Assembly: GCF_937873765.1 (NCBI RefSeq)
Contig: NZ_CALMZC010000022.1
Location: 24,779 to 88,778, forward strand
Origin: an uncultured Thiothrix sp.
GTDB lineage: Bacteria > Pseudomonadota > Gammaproteobacteria > Thiotrichales > Thiotrichaceae
Length of the DNA stretch: 64,000 nucleotides
Direction: 5' to 3'
The notes beneath the pieces are model-generated. The model saw only the letters and a list, made by a program, of their open reading frames with translations, was not told the origin of the DNA and did no database searches. Shown here piece after piece: positions 8,591 through 17,537 of the stretch (positions within the stretch are counted from its first letter, which is position 1; each line of letters begins with the position of its first letter). The translations under genes were made by a program, and so were the position numbers.

Positions 8591-8802
8591 TAATTTAACT
8601 CCAGTGTATTTTTTAAAGCGATTTAAATGCACACGAACTCGTTTTAATCCTAGCATGCAGCTTATGCAAGCTTAGCTCAAGATACCCTGATGATTAGGGC
8701 AGTCATTCTAAGTACACAAATCATCCTAAAAGGCTTGTTGTTTTTTAAGTGGCTTGCTAATAGTGATTGCTCTTACTTTCGCAAACCATTGAGAGGTGTT
8801 TG

Positions 8803-9135
8803 ATGCTCAAACAAGTTTACACAGCGGCCACGCCACTCATGCCTGGATTTATTCAAGAAATTTTGAAAAATGCAGGCATTCCCTGCCAACAACGTAATTA
8901 TTTTTTGAATGGTGCAATGGGTGAACTACCCTTTGTGGAAACTTGGCCTTCACTCTGGGTCGAAGCAGCGTATGAGCAACAAGCACTCGAATTAATTCAA
9001 GCGACTTTACAGCAGCCCAGCACTGGCTTCTGGACGTGTAGCGGATGCGGGGAAACTTTAGAAACTCAATTCCAGAACTGCTGGCAGTGCGGACAAGCTG
9101 CACCACCCAGCACGGCTATTGCCGATGGAAAGTAA
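8803..9135 (+). CDS. DUF2007-type protein with C-terminal zinc ribbon
   Basis: The start at 8803 follows GAGAGGTG at proper spacing; an upstream in-frame start at 8767 lacks one. Residues 1-70 (KQVYTAATPLMPGFIQEIL, then ...LWVEAAYEQQALELI) fit the small DUF2007 fold proposed to take part in signal transduction. Residues about 76-100 carry two Cys pairs, C-S-G-C and C-W-Q-C, a zinc-ribbon pattern often appended to DUF2007. Its last 20 bases overlap the convergent 2OG oxygenase gene. No specific role can be read from context. Confidence 0.75.
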   Translation: MLKQVYTAATPLMPGFIQEILKNAGIPCQQRNYFLNGAMGELPFVETWPSLWVEAAYEQQALELIQATLQQPSTGFWTCSGCGETLETQFQNCWQCGQAAPPSTAIADGK

Positions 9136-9811
9136 GCACTAACACATCGCGCCAAGCCGCTTGGCTTTTATCTTCAGGCAGAATTGGCGTTACTCCATGA
9201 TAAACCTTGTGGTCATTCACCAAGAGCAAATCCGTACTTGTACTCAAGGTGCATTGGCCAATGGCTTGCATTTGATTGTTATAAATATGGCTCACGCCAC
9301 CCTGCACATTATGCCGATCTAGCAACATAATCAGAATATAATCGGCACCGTCTTTATGTACTCCTTCCGGGGTTGGTCGCCCCTCTTCTAAAGCAGAAGC
9401 TACAATCCGAAATTGATGCGCTTGAATCCTCCAGAGTTGGCTAGGGTTGGCACTAAATTGCTCCACTGACCATGCAATCAGAGTTTTAAATACTGGGTTA
9501 GAAACCGTGGTTGGCAGCCAAGCACGGAAATGCCGATTAAACCCACCATGCACAGCGTTGTGATAACTGCTTTGATAATGCGGCTCATGTGGGAGCTGCT
9601 TTAACTGGCCGTATTGCCAATGAAACACCGAATAACGGCGCAGGCGATAACGGCCACCATCACGTAGATAAGGATCGGGTAAGAGTTGATTCCAGCTTCG
9701 GCAAAAACGCTGATATGCATGCGCCATCTGCTGGCGCAATTGAGTTTGTAAGCGATTCTGAGAGTCCCCCACGGCTGCAATAAAACCGAGCTGATTAAGC
9801 TGTGCGTTCAC
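9116..9811 (-). CDS. 2-oxoglutarate/Fe(II)-dependent dioxygenase family protein
   Basis: Length (231) and the pattern VHKDGADYILIMLLDR followed by GGVSHIY and VYHGVTPI match the 2OG-Fe dioxygenase family of PF10014 (BsmA-like). The iron ligands would be H152, D154 and H205. Family members hydroxylate free amino acids or related small molecules; the substrate here is unknown. The 3' end overlaps the convergent DUF2007 gene. It is followed upstream (minus strand sense) by a different unit, cmoA-cmoB, with a gap of about 60 bases, so co-transcription is possible but not shown. Confidence 0.8.
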   Translation of the reverse strand: MNAQLNQLGFIAAVGDSQNRLQTQLRQQMAHAYQRFCRSWNQLLPDPYLRDGGRYRLRRYSVFHWQYGQLKQLPHEPHYQSSYHNAVHGGFNRHFRAWLPTTVSNPVFKTLIAWSVEQFSANPSQLWRIQAHQFRIVASALEEGRPTPEGVHKDGADYILIMLLDRHNVQGGVSHIYNNQMQAIGQCTLSTSTDLLLVNDHKVYHGVTPILPEDKSQAAWRDVLVLTFHRQ

Positions 9812-9874
9812 GATCCTTCCATATAGTTTCGGTCAAGACTAGTAATTTACTCATCTTCTCAAAGCTTGCCCAGA

Positions 9875-10870
9875 TCACTTAGGGGCTGTGGCGATTATCA
9901 CCGCACGCACGGGCGCTGGATAGCCCTCGACAGTGCGCTTAACATTCTGTGAGTCAAGAAAATCTTTTAACGACTCAAAGCGCATCCAAGCTGTTGAACG
10001 CTGCTCATCAGTTGTAGTTGGAGTGACATCGACCGTGCGAATCTCCTCAAAACCTAAGCGTCTAAGCCATAACTCCAGCATCGCCACTGAAGGAATAAAC
10101 CAGACATTACGCATTTTCCCATAGCGATCCTCGGGCATGAGTACCGTGCGCTCATCCCCTTCAATAATCAAAGTCTCTAACACTAATTCGCCACCCGCAC
10201 GCAGGGTATTTTTCAATTCTTGCAAATGATCTAAAGGTGAACGCCGATGATAGAGTACTCCCATCGATAAAACCGTATCAAAGCCTTTGCCTTGGAAATC
10301 CGGCAAATCTTCGCTTTTTAACGGCAGGAAATGCACAGGCTGCCGCCCTGTATAGTGTTTGATGACTTGAAATTGCATTAGGAAAAACAGGCTTGGATCA
10401 ATCCCAATCACCTGCTGAGCGCCCGCACCCAGCATACGCCAAAGATGGTAACCACTCCCACAACCGACATCTAAGACTAAACGTCCTTGCAAGGATGATA
10501 AATGCGGGGCAACGCGCTCCCATTTCCAATCTGAACGCCATTCTGTATCAATCTGAATCCCAAAAACTTCAAACGGGCCTTTGCGCCAAGGAATAAAAAC
10601 TTCCAAAGCCGCCCGTAAAGCAGCCGCTTGCTCGGCCTTTAGCTCATTTCCTTGCCCAATTCTTACTGTGCCTTGGTTAAAATCAAGGCTACTAGCAATT
10701 AGTTGGGGTAATTGCTCTAAAGTCTCTAACCAAAGCTCACGTTTACCATGTGGCGCTTCATAAACTGCCGCTTGTACTTGTTGCGGTAAACTGCTTAGCC
10801 AAGGTGCTAAATGAGTAGCTGCTATATCTTTATAAGCCTCTGCAAAACGTGCATCGAGTACAGCACTCAT
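9875..10870 (-). CDS. cmoB: tRNA U34 carboxymethyltransferase CmoB
   Basis: CmoB transfers the carboxymethyl group of carboxy-SAM onto 5-hydroxyuridine-34 of tRNA, giving cmo5U and wider wobble decoding. The 331-residue length and motifs match the family: an N-terminal helical part, the nucleotide-binding LVLDVGCGSGYHLWRMLGAG near 120-140, then IGIDPSLFFLMQFQ and the VLYHRRSPLDHL segment diagnostic for CmoB. It overlaps the upstream cmoA by ATGA, the usual cmoA-cmoB order, so both act in one pathway and are co-translated. Confidence 0.95.
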   Translation of the reverse strand: MSAVLDARFAEAYKDIAATHLAPWLSSLPQQVQAAVYEAPHGKRELWLETLEQLPQLIASSLDFNQGTVRIGQGNELKAEQAAALRAALEVFIPWRKGPFEVFGIQIDTEWRSDWKWERVAPHLSSLQGRLVLDVGCGSGYHLWRMLGAGAQQVIGIDPSLFFLMQFQVIKHYTGRQPVHFLPLKSEDLPDFQGKGFDTVLSMGVLYHRRSPLDHLQELKNTLRAGGELVLETLIIEGDERTVLMPEDRYGKMRNVWFIPSVAMLELWLRRLGFEEIRTVDVTPTTTDEQRSTAWMRFESLKDFLDSQNVKRTVEGYPAPVRAVIIATAPK

Positions 10871-11607
10871 GTTTTCACCGCTAACAGAGATACGAATACA
10901 AAGTTTTGGAACCAGACTGAACTTTCACCAAAACCCGCGCACTTTAAACGCTCTTGATGCATTTCAATAGTGTCAGGTAGTAGTACATTTTCTAAAGCCG
11001 AACGCTTTTGGCTAATTTCTAACTCCGAATAACCATTCGCCCGTTTGAACTCCATATACAGCTCAGTCATGAGGGCTTGCTGCTGGGCATCGGCAAATTT
11101 AATTTTTTCAGACACAACTAACACGCCGCCCGGCAACAAGGCTTCATAAATACGCTGCATCAATGCTTGGCGCTGCGCTGGCTCAATAAATTGCAGGGTG
11201 AAATTTAAGGCAATCACCGAAGCGGATTGCATAGGTACTTGGCAAATGTCCGCACAAATCGTTTGGAAGCTACCTACAGGTAATTGCCGCTGCAAAAGCA
11301 GCTCACAGCGCTGAATCATTGCTTCAGAATTGTCTATGCAAATGTATTGCACTTGTGGCGCTCGCACCTGCAAAGCCATCGCTAAGGTCGAAGCGCCCAA
11401 GGAGCAACCTAGATCATAAATTGCACTGTTGGCTTGAGCATAGCGACGCGCTAACACCCCCAATTGGCTAATCACCGTTTCATAACCCGGCACTGAGCGG
11501 CGCACCATGTCGGGAAATACATCGGCGACCGCAGCCGTGAAGGCAAAATCCACCACCTGCTGAGGCTTTGCAAAAATCTGGTCACGAGGAGATTCAATCA
11601 GCATCAC
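10867..11607 (-). CDS. cmoA: Carboxy-S-adenosyl-L-methionine synthase CmoA
   Basis: CmoA makes carboxy-SAM from SAM and prephenate for CmoB. The opening (DQIFAKP...VVDFAFTAAVADVFPDMVRRSVPGY) is characteristic, followed by the SAM-binding IYDLGCSLGASTLAM, CIDNSEAMIQRC and ALNFTLQFI motifs. Length is 246, near the family norm. It sits between an SDR oxidoreductase gene (one-base overlap) and cmoB (four-base overlap), a three-gene minus-strand operon. Confidence 0.95.
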   Translation of the reverse strand: MMLIESPRDQIFAKPQQVVDFAFTAAVADVFPDMVRRSVPGYETVISQLGVLARRYAQANSAIYDLGCSLGASTLAMALQVRAPQVQYICIDNSEAMIQRCELLLQRQLPVGSFQTICADICQVPMQSASVIALNFTLQFIEPAQRQALMQRIYEALLPGGVLVVSEKIKFADAQQQALMTELYMEFKRANGYSELEISQKRSALENVLLPDTIEMHQERLKCAGFGESSVWFQNFVFVSLLAVKT

Positions 11608-12389
11608 TAGCCTTGCTCACCCACCCAACGAAAATCAGCCGGTAATTTATCCAATTGCAAACTTTCACCGGTGCGTTGACCTGCATCGGGACCCATGAAA
11701 TACAGATAAGGCCCAACCACTGCTTCAGGGCGCACATTGCTATCGGCATGCTCACCGGGGAAATTTAAAACCCTTAGACTAGTCCGCACGGGGCCTGTAT
11801 GAATGCGGTTTACCCGAATAAAAGGCTTCGCATCATATTCTTGGGCTAAAATATCGCAAAAGGCATTCATCGCGGCTTTACTCACCCCAAAGCCACCGTA
11901 ATAAGCACGGTCAGTGGTATCGGTGGAAAACACAATCGCTGCATCGGGTGACTGCTCTAATAAAGGTAAGCAGGCACGTACTAATAAGAAATTAGCGCTC
12001 AGATTGACTTGCAGCATTTTCGTCCATAACTCTAAATCATGCTGACGTATTGCCATAAAAGCGCCTAACCAAGCTGCATTCAGGAGTAAACCATCTAAGC
12101 GCCCTAGCTCCTGCTTAATCATCAAAGCCAGACTCGAATAAGCGTCACTCGTCGCTTCAGCTAAATCTAATTTACAGATCACCGGCTCAGGATAGCCAGC
12201 CTCCACGATCTCATCATAGACCGCCTCTAGCATCAATTCTTGCTTATCCACCAAAACAACCGTTGCACCCAGACGAGCGTACTGCATGGCTACCGCTTTA
12301 CCAATACCCATCGCAGCGCCCGTGACGACAATCACACGCTCCCGTAACAACCCATTGGCGGGTAGATAATTGAGTAACTCGCTCTGCAT
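11607..12389 (-). CDS. YciK-like short-chain dehydrogenase/reductase
   Basis: The Rossmann motif TGAAMGIGKAVA follows a short leader. The family NNAG element appears as LLLNAAWLG. Where the catalytic Ser-Tyr-Lys is expected, VFSTDTTDRAYYGGFGVSKAAMNAF supplies the Lys of SKAA, but the usual Tyr four residues before it is replaced: GFGVSKAA instead of YGVSKAA, while YY lies a few residues earlier. The ATG at 12389 has AGGAG seven bases upstream; a GTG further out (12407) does not, so 12389 is used (260 residues). YciK-type SDRs are housekeeping proteins of uncertain substrate. The gene leads the cmoA-cmoB operon. Confidence 0.85.
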   Translation of the reverse strand: MQSELLNYLPANGLLRERVIVVTGAAMGIGKAVAMQYARLGATVVLVDKQELMLEAVYDEIVEAGYPEPVICKLDLAEATSDAYSSLALMIKQELGRLDGLLLNAAWLGAFMAIRQHDLELWTKMLQVNLSANFLLVRACLPLLEQSPDAAIVFSTDTTDRAYYGGFGVSKAAMNAFCDILAQEYDAKPFIRVNRIHTGPVRTSLRVLNFPGEHADSNVRPEAVVGPYLYFMGPDAGQRTGESLQLDKLPADFRWVGEQG

Positions 12390-12568
12390 GGAAACACTCC
12401 TGACCACTGGAAAAGCTGGGCATGATAACGCGAAATTTGTCTTGCTTACATGAAAAGGATCAAAAATAGGTGACAGCTTAAAAGCTTTGGTTAATCATGC
12501 TTGCATAGTCAACCTTAGCGGCTTTATGTCCGTTAACTCAATCATAAAATACACGGGCGATTGCATCC

Positions 12569-14131
12569 ATGACCGAACCCATCCATACCCCTACTAGCTG
12601 GAGCGAGACTTTGCGCAATTTTTTAGATGCGCGCGTCCTGACCATGCTGTTTTTAGGTTTTTCTGCAGGCATTCCGATTTTACTGATTTTCTCGTCCTTA
12701 TCCTTATGGCTCGGTGAAGCGGGTGTCGAGCGCAAAGCAGTGACTTTTTTTAGTTGGGCTGCTTTAGGTTATTCCTTCAAATTTGTCTGGGCTCCCCTGA
12801 TTGACAAACTACCGCTGCCCTTTTTAACACGCGCTTTAGGCAAACGCCGTGCATGGCTCTTACTTTCACAAGGGTTGATTATCCTTGCTATTATCGCAAT
12901 GGCCAGCATTGACCCCGCTTTGAGTAAAAACAACGTCACTTTGATGGCCTTTGCAGCGGTATTACTCGGATTTTCCTCAGCCACACAAGACATTGTAATC
13001 GATGCCTATCGGATTGAATCGGCTGAAACCCGCTTACAAGCTTTAATGTCCTCCACCTATATCGTCGGCTATCGCCTAGCGATGATTGTTGCTGGTGCGG
13101 GAGCTTTATATTTAGCCGCTTATTTTGGTTCGGAAAAAGATCATTATGTCTATACCGCTTGGCGGTGGACTTACTTCATTATGGCGGCGATCATGCTAAT
13201 CGGCGTACTGACTACTTTCGTTATCCCTGAGCCACAACATAAAGAAAGTAAACTGCATTACACCACTAGAGATTACTTGCGCTTAGTGCTGGTGTTTGCT
13301 TGCACGGTCATAGCTTTTGTCCTGAGCTTTTTCTTTACCGCTGACTTATTTACTAGCCTAAAAGAGTTGCTCGACTACGGTGTCTTCACAGGTTTTATCC
13401 TAGAAACACTACGCTTTACTTTAGCAGTAGGAGTCGCTTTTCTAGTGGGCTATTTACTAGTCCGCGCAGGCTTAGTAGATCAAGCGATTGCGATTGAAAC
13501 GTGGATAGCGCCAATTGCTGAATTTTTCAACCGCTATGGTGTTAAGACCGCCGCTTTCTTGTTGATCCTGATTGGTTTTTATCGAATAAGCGATATTGTG
13601 CTCGGTGCTGCTTCTAATGTGTTTTATCAAGACCAAAACTTCTCAAAAGAAGAAATCGCTACTGCCGTGAAAACGGTAGGCGTATTAGTCAGTGTTCTGG
13701 GTGGAGTCTTAGGTGGCCTGTTCGCAACACGCTTTGGTGTGATGAAAAGCTTACTCTGGGGTGCTATTTTAGCCGCTTTAACCAATTTGGTCTTCGTAGC
13801 CTTAGCCTTAACAGGACATAATCTGCCTATTTTTTATCTAGCGGTAATTGCGGATAATTTAGCAGCAGGCTTTGCCAGTGCAGCTTTCGTAGCTTTTTTG
13901 TCCGCCTTAACCAGCGTCTCTTTCACTGCCGTTCAATATGCGATTTTTAGCTCATTAATGTCACTGTTTCCCAAAGTGCTTGGCGGCTATTCCGGTACGA
14001 TGGTGGATGCAATTGGTTATCCAAGCTTTTTTAGTTTTACGACTTTGATTGGCTTGCCAGTGATTGGCCTAGTCTTGATCGCAACCCGCTTTTTGGAATT
14101 AGACCAAAGTAAGCTAACTAAGCCGGTGTAG
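12569..14131 (+). CDS. AmpG-like muropeptide permease (MFS)
   Basis: The 520-residue protein has at least twelve membrane segments. MLFLGFSAGIPILLIFSSLSLWL followed by KFVWAPLIDKLPLPFL and LGKRRAWLL is typical of AmpG, which imports GlcNAc-anhydroMurNAc peptides for cell-wall recycling and is tied to AmpC induction in some species. The second half has the usual family layout, including DLVFYQ-like and LGGLFATRFG segments. No ampD, nagZ or beta-lactamase gene is nearby. The end overlaps the convergent HD-GNAT gene by 14 bases. Confidence 0.88.
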   Translation: MTEPIHTPTSWSETLRNFLDARVLTMLFLGFSAGIPILLIFSSLSLWLGEAGVERKAVTFFSWAALGYSFKFVWAPLIDKLPLPFLTRALGKRRAWLLLSQGLIILAIIAMASIDPALSKNNVTLMAFAAVLLGFSSATQDIVIDAYRIESAETRLQALMSSTYIVGYRLAMIVAGAGALYLAAYFGSEKDHYVYTAWRWTYFIMAAIMLIGVLTTFVIPEPQHKESKLHYTTRDYLRLVLVFACTVIAFVLSFFFTADLFTSLKELLDYGVFTGFILETLRFTLAVGVAFLVGYLLVRAGLVDQAIAIETWIAPIAEFFNRYGVKTAAFLLILIGFYRISDIVLGAASNVFYQDQNFSKEEIATAVKTVGVLVSVLGGVLGGLFATRFGVMKSLLWGAILAALTNLVFVALALTGHNLPIFYLAVIADNLAAGFASAAFVAFLSALTSVSFTAVQYAIFSSLMSLFPKVLGGYSGTMVDAIGYPSFFSFTTLIGLPVIGLVLIATRFLELDQSKLTKPV

Positions 14132-15128
14132 CAGCTAATCTCTTAGCCAAAAAGCTCGCGGAGGCAGGGCAAAGGCCGCTAAATTGCGCGGTTTGTTGGA
14201 TAGACAGAGGTGCTACACTGGGCTCTGCTAGTTGGTAATTAAGGCTACGGAAAAAATTACTCGCAGTACTTGTTAATAAATACAAATCCTGCACGCCCTG
14301 CTGAACTGCCCATGTTTCTATAAAGCTGACTAACTTACGAGCTAACCCTAAGCTACGGTAATCCGGTAACACCGCTAAAGATCTTAACAAAGCCACAGAA
14401 TCATAGGCTTCTAAGCCAATTACCGCGACTAGGCGATTAGCACGATGAATCCCGAAAAACTCTAAATGCTGGGCATAAATATCATCGCTAGGCAACTGGC
14501 ATAAATCGAGTAGCCCTTCAAGTTCAAGATCCGCATCCAAAGGCTCAATATTCATAGTAGGCACTTGGTGTAAGGCGAGTTGACGAGTCTCTGTATCGAG
14601 TAAAGCTCGAATGGCAGCAAACAGTGGATTAGTTTGAGTATAGCGCTGCCCATACGCCAAGTTAAACGCATAATCAAATTCTGGTGGATTAGCTCCTTGA
14701 TTATGCTGCAAGATAGTTTCTAATTTATCAAAGGCCTTTACCGATTGAGCTTCAGGTGTCTGAGCTTGGTTGTATTCATCCCACAACGCTAGAAACTCAG
14801 TTTGCAGTTCTCTAGGTAAAGACTGCATAAGAATGACTAAATCTGCTCGTTCCTGTTCTAATTTATCAATGTTTTGTTGATCAATAGCTGGAATATCTCC
14901 ATGAATCGCCTCACCTAAATCATGTAGAAGTGCCATTTTTATAACTTTAAGTAGATCTAAACCCGGTAATTGATCCGCAAAACTCAAAATAAATAAGCAT
15001 AAACGCCAAGTATGTTCGGCTGTGCTTTCTTGTTTACCGGTGCGTGTGTATGCGGTACGCAATACGTCTTTAAGACGTTCAGCTTCACGCAAAAAACTTA
15101 AACGAGTTTTTATGTCAATAATTTGCAT
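14118..15128 (-). CDS. HD-domain phosphohydrolase fused to a GNAT acetyltransferase
   Basis: Residues 1 to about 190 form an HD (HD_3, YfbR/5'-nucleotidase-like) domain: H39 in AEHTWRL, the H69-D70 pair in ALLHDLGEA, and the later Asp in AFDKLE. Residues about 200-336 form a GNAT domain: RSLAVLPDYRSLGLARKLVSFIE carries the acetyl-CoA loop in degenerate form (R-x-x-G-L-A), then LYLLTSTASNFFRSLNY, as in ArsN2-like acetyltransferases. Each half is common, but the fusion is not one I recall. The start (14 bases of clear coding after lptG's stop) overlaps lptG by one base, so it may be transcribed with lptF-lptG. Substrates are unknown. Confidence 0.82.
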   Translation of the reverse strand: MQIIDIKTRLSFLREAERLKDVLRTAYTRTGKQESTAEHTWRLCLFILSFADQLPGLDLLKVIKMALLHDLGEAIHGDIPAIDQQNIDKLEQERADLVILMQSLPRELQTEFLALWDEYNQAQTPEAQSVKAFDKLETILQHNQGANPPEFDYAFNLAYGQRYTQTNPLFAAIRALLDTETRQLALHQVPTMNIEPLDADLELEGLLDLCQLPSDDIYAQHLEFFGIHRANRLVAVIGLEAYDSVALLRSLAVLPDYRSLGLARKLVSFIETWAVQQGVQDLYLLTSTASNFFRSLNYQLAEPSVAPLSIQQTAQFSGLCPASASFLAKRLAATPA

Positions 15129-16195
15129 TAGCGCACTCTCGCCAACATCAATAAACCTACAGATGAAAAGAGTAGCATCGGTAGCAAAGCAGATAATAAG
15201 GGGGGTAAGCCATAAACTAGTCCTGTCCGCCCAATAATTCGATCCAGTAGTAAGTAACTAATACCGATTAAAATACCAATAAAAATCCGCTGCCCTGCCC
15301 CTGCATTCCGCTGAAAACCAAACACTAAAGGGGCTGCGAGCACGAGCATGACTAAAGTTGATAAAGGCGTCGTAAAATGTTTCCAATACTCTAACTCAAA
15401 GCGATCGGTATTAAGAGCATTGTCGCGCTGGTGTTGAATAAATTGAGCCAACTCGCGAGCGGCGAGTTGCTCAGGTGTTACCGTGGCTAAACTTAAAATA
15501 TTGGCAGGCAGTACATCTGGTAGATTTAGTTGCTCGTGCTGAGCTAAGTCCATACCTGTTTTAGTCAGACGCTTATCGATCACTTGTTTAAGCTGCCAGT
15601 CATTACCGCGTTTCTCGGCCGTTGTTGCTTTGAGAATACGGCTAATACCACCTGCCTGTTCATCAACTTCATACACAGCCAAGCCATCAACTTTGGTTTG
15701 CGACCAAACTTTATCAATATGAATTAATTGCTTACCATTTTTCAGCCAGACCCCTTCTTCGGAAACGGCCAGCTCTTGCTGCAACATGCGCAGTTTAAAA
15801 CTCTCCGCATAGACTCCAGAACGTGGCACACCCCATTCACCCAGCGCGAACACGAATAAGCTTAGAACCAAGCCAAGTTTTAAAGTGGTCAATACGATTT
15901 GTAGAATTGAATAACCCGCTGCCCGCATCGCGGTAATTTCACTGTTCGCCGCTAAATTACCCAAACCCATGAGGCTACCGATCAAGGCTGCATAAGGGAA
16001 ATTTTCATATAAAGTACGGGGCAGGCTATAGCTCACATATAATAGGGCTTGAAAAGCACCATAGCGTGTGCCAACTTTAGTATCACCTAGCTCCGCCAAA
16101 AAATCGAAGAGTGCAAATAATAAACTCAGTGACAGCCAAGTGACCAAAATGCTTAGCAGTACATTTTTCCAGAGATAACGTTCGAGCAGATTCAT
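15128..16195 (-). CDS. lptG: LPS export ABC transporter permease LptG
   Basis: LptG and LptF form the inner-membrane permease pair that, with LptB, extracts lipopolysaccharide and feeds it to LptC-LptA. The 355-residue protein has the YjgP/YjgQ layout: two or three N-terminal membrane segments (ending near 120), a long periplasmic beta region (about 130-260), and three C-terminal membrane segments. The motif AALIGSLMGLGNLAANSEITAMRAAG is diagnostic. It follows lptF with a four-base overlap. lptB/A/C are not in this window. Confidence 0.95.
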   Translation of the reverse strand: MNLLERYLWKNVLLSILVTWLSLSLLFALFDFLAELGDTKVGTRYGAFQALLYVSYSLPRTLYENFPYAALIGSLMGLGNLAANSEITAMRAAGYSILQIVLTTLKLGLVLSLFVFALGEWGVPRSGVYAESFKLRMLQQELAVSEEGVWLKNGKQLIHIDKVWSQTKVDGLAVYEVDEQAGGISRILKATTAEKRGNDWQLKQVIDKRLTKTGMDLAQHEQLNLPDVLPANILSLATVTPEQLAARELAQFIQHQRDNALNTDRFELEYWKHFTTPLSTLVMLVLAAPLVFGFQRNAGAGQRIFIGILIGISYLLLDRIIGRTGLVYGLPPLLSALLPMLLFSSVGLLMLARVR

Positions 16196-17259
16196 GCAGG
16201 CTTCCCATAGTATTTATGTAAAAGCCAAACCGCTAAGAGCACCATCAGAACATGTACCCACCACATACCCAGCCAAGCAGGCACTTCGCCACGCTCCATC
16301 ATCCCACGTAACATCGCTAACACATTCGCATATAAACCATATAGCAGGATAGCCACTGCAATTTTGCTAAACCGCCCTTGTCGCGGTGCAGTATAGCTTA
16401 ACGGAAAGGCGAGCAAAGCGAGTACGAGCGTAGATAAAACAATCGATAGCCGCCATTGTAGCTCCGCTTGATTCGCAGGCGAGGGAAGCGCTAGCAACTC
16501 TAAGGTAGGCACACTTTCAATACTCATTGAACGCACAAAAGATCTTAATGGGATGCGCACACCATGCTCTTTAAAACGCATAATCGACATACCGCCACGC
16601 TCAGGATCATTCTCATAACGATAGCCATCACGAATCTGCAAGAAGCGCTCGCCAGTCGCGGAATCGACAAATAAAATCGCTGACTGCGCCCAAACCAAAA
16701 TCTCGTTCGCACCATCTTGTACGCGAATAAAAAAGCGCTCCATTACGGTACGTGAATCGTCAATCCCTTCCGCTAGCACTGTATAATTATTGGTTTTATT
16801 GCCAGCGGTCACGAATTGACCCGGTGGAATACCGGCTGCTTCGGGACGTTGATACATTTCCTTTTTCAAGGCTTGATTCTGAGTTTCGAGTATGGGGGAA
16901 AACACCAAAACAGCAACCGCCATTAACAAGGTCAGTGGAATCACAAAACTGAAAATAGCCCGATAAAACTCTTTTGGCCCCACGCCTGAAGCGCGTAAAG
17001 CGACCATTTCTGCATCACGATATAAGCGACTGAATGCGAGCATCATACCAATGAGCAAGGCCACCGGCACTAAGCGTAATAAATTTTTCAATGAACCAAA
17101 CAGCAGCATATTGCCTAATAAATCCAGAGGCAGATCGCCACTACTGGCGCTGGCTAATAGGCGTACAAAGGTATTGCCGACGATGATCAGCGATAAAACT
17201 AAGAGTGTGGCAATGAAATTAAGCGCAATTTCTTTGAACAAATAGCGATTGAGTATCAT
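16192..17259 (-). CDS. lptF: LPS export ABC transporter permease LptF
   Basis: Partner of LptG in the LPS transporter. N-terminal membrane helices are followed by the periplasmic domain and C-terminal helices; LIGMMLAFSRLYRDAEMVALRASG is the family signature, equivalent to that in LptG. The frame extends to a GTG at 17310, but family alignment (M-I-L-N-R-Y-L-F-K-E at the N-terminus) supports the ATG at 17259, giving 355 residues. No clear ribosome site is visible, so the start is the less certain part. In many relatives pepA is divergent from lptF; here an ankyrin gene takes that place. Confidence 0.93.
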   Translation of the reverse strand: MILNRYLFKEIALNFIATLLVLSLIIVGNTFVRLLASASSGDLPLDLLGNMLLFGSLKNLLRLVPVALLIGMMLAFSRLYRDAEMVALRASGVGPKEFYRAIFSFVIPLTLLMAVAVLVFSPILETQNQALKKEMYQRPEAAGIPPGQFVTAGNKTNNYTVLAEGIDDSRTVMERFFIRVQDGANEILVWAQSAILFVDSATGERFLQIRDGYRYENDPERGGMSIMRFKEHGVRIPLRSFVRSMSIESVPTLELLALPSPANQAELQWRLSIVLSTLVLALLAFPLSYTAPRQGRFSKIAVAILLYGLYANVLAMLRGMMERGEVPAWLGMWWVHVLMVLLAVWLLHKYYGKPA

Positions 17260-17537
17260 CTGAGCATTTTTTAGGTATTGAGCTATGATTGTAGCAGCAT
17301 TATGCTTCACTAGTCGTGCCTAGTTGTTGGGAAATCTTGGGCAATTTTGAGTGTTTCTTGCTCTAAACTCTGATCTTTATGCGCTAGCGATTGAATAGGG
17401 GGAAACGCTATTGCTATCATCACCGCCGTGGTGACTTCTGAATTAGACTTGCAAACAAGGCTTGGGTAATTTGCAATCTTATGGGCTGCTCACTGAGCTT
17501 CAAACTCCCATCAGGAATTATTGTATGGAGACTTTTT

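Noticed and set aside
8085..8675. A 196-codon open frame on the plus strand across the DUF533-like gene
   Set aside because: It mirrors the minus-strand gene in every exon-sized stretch, has Pro/Ala-rich content and no ribosome site; the minus-strand frame has clear domain features.
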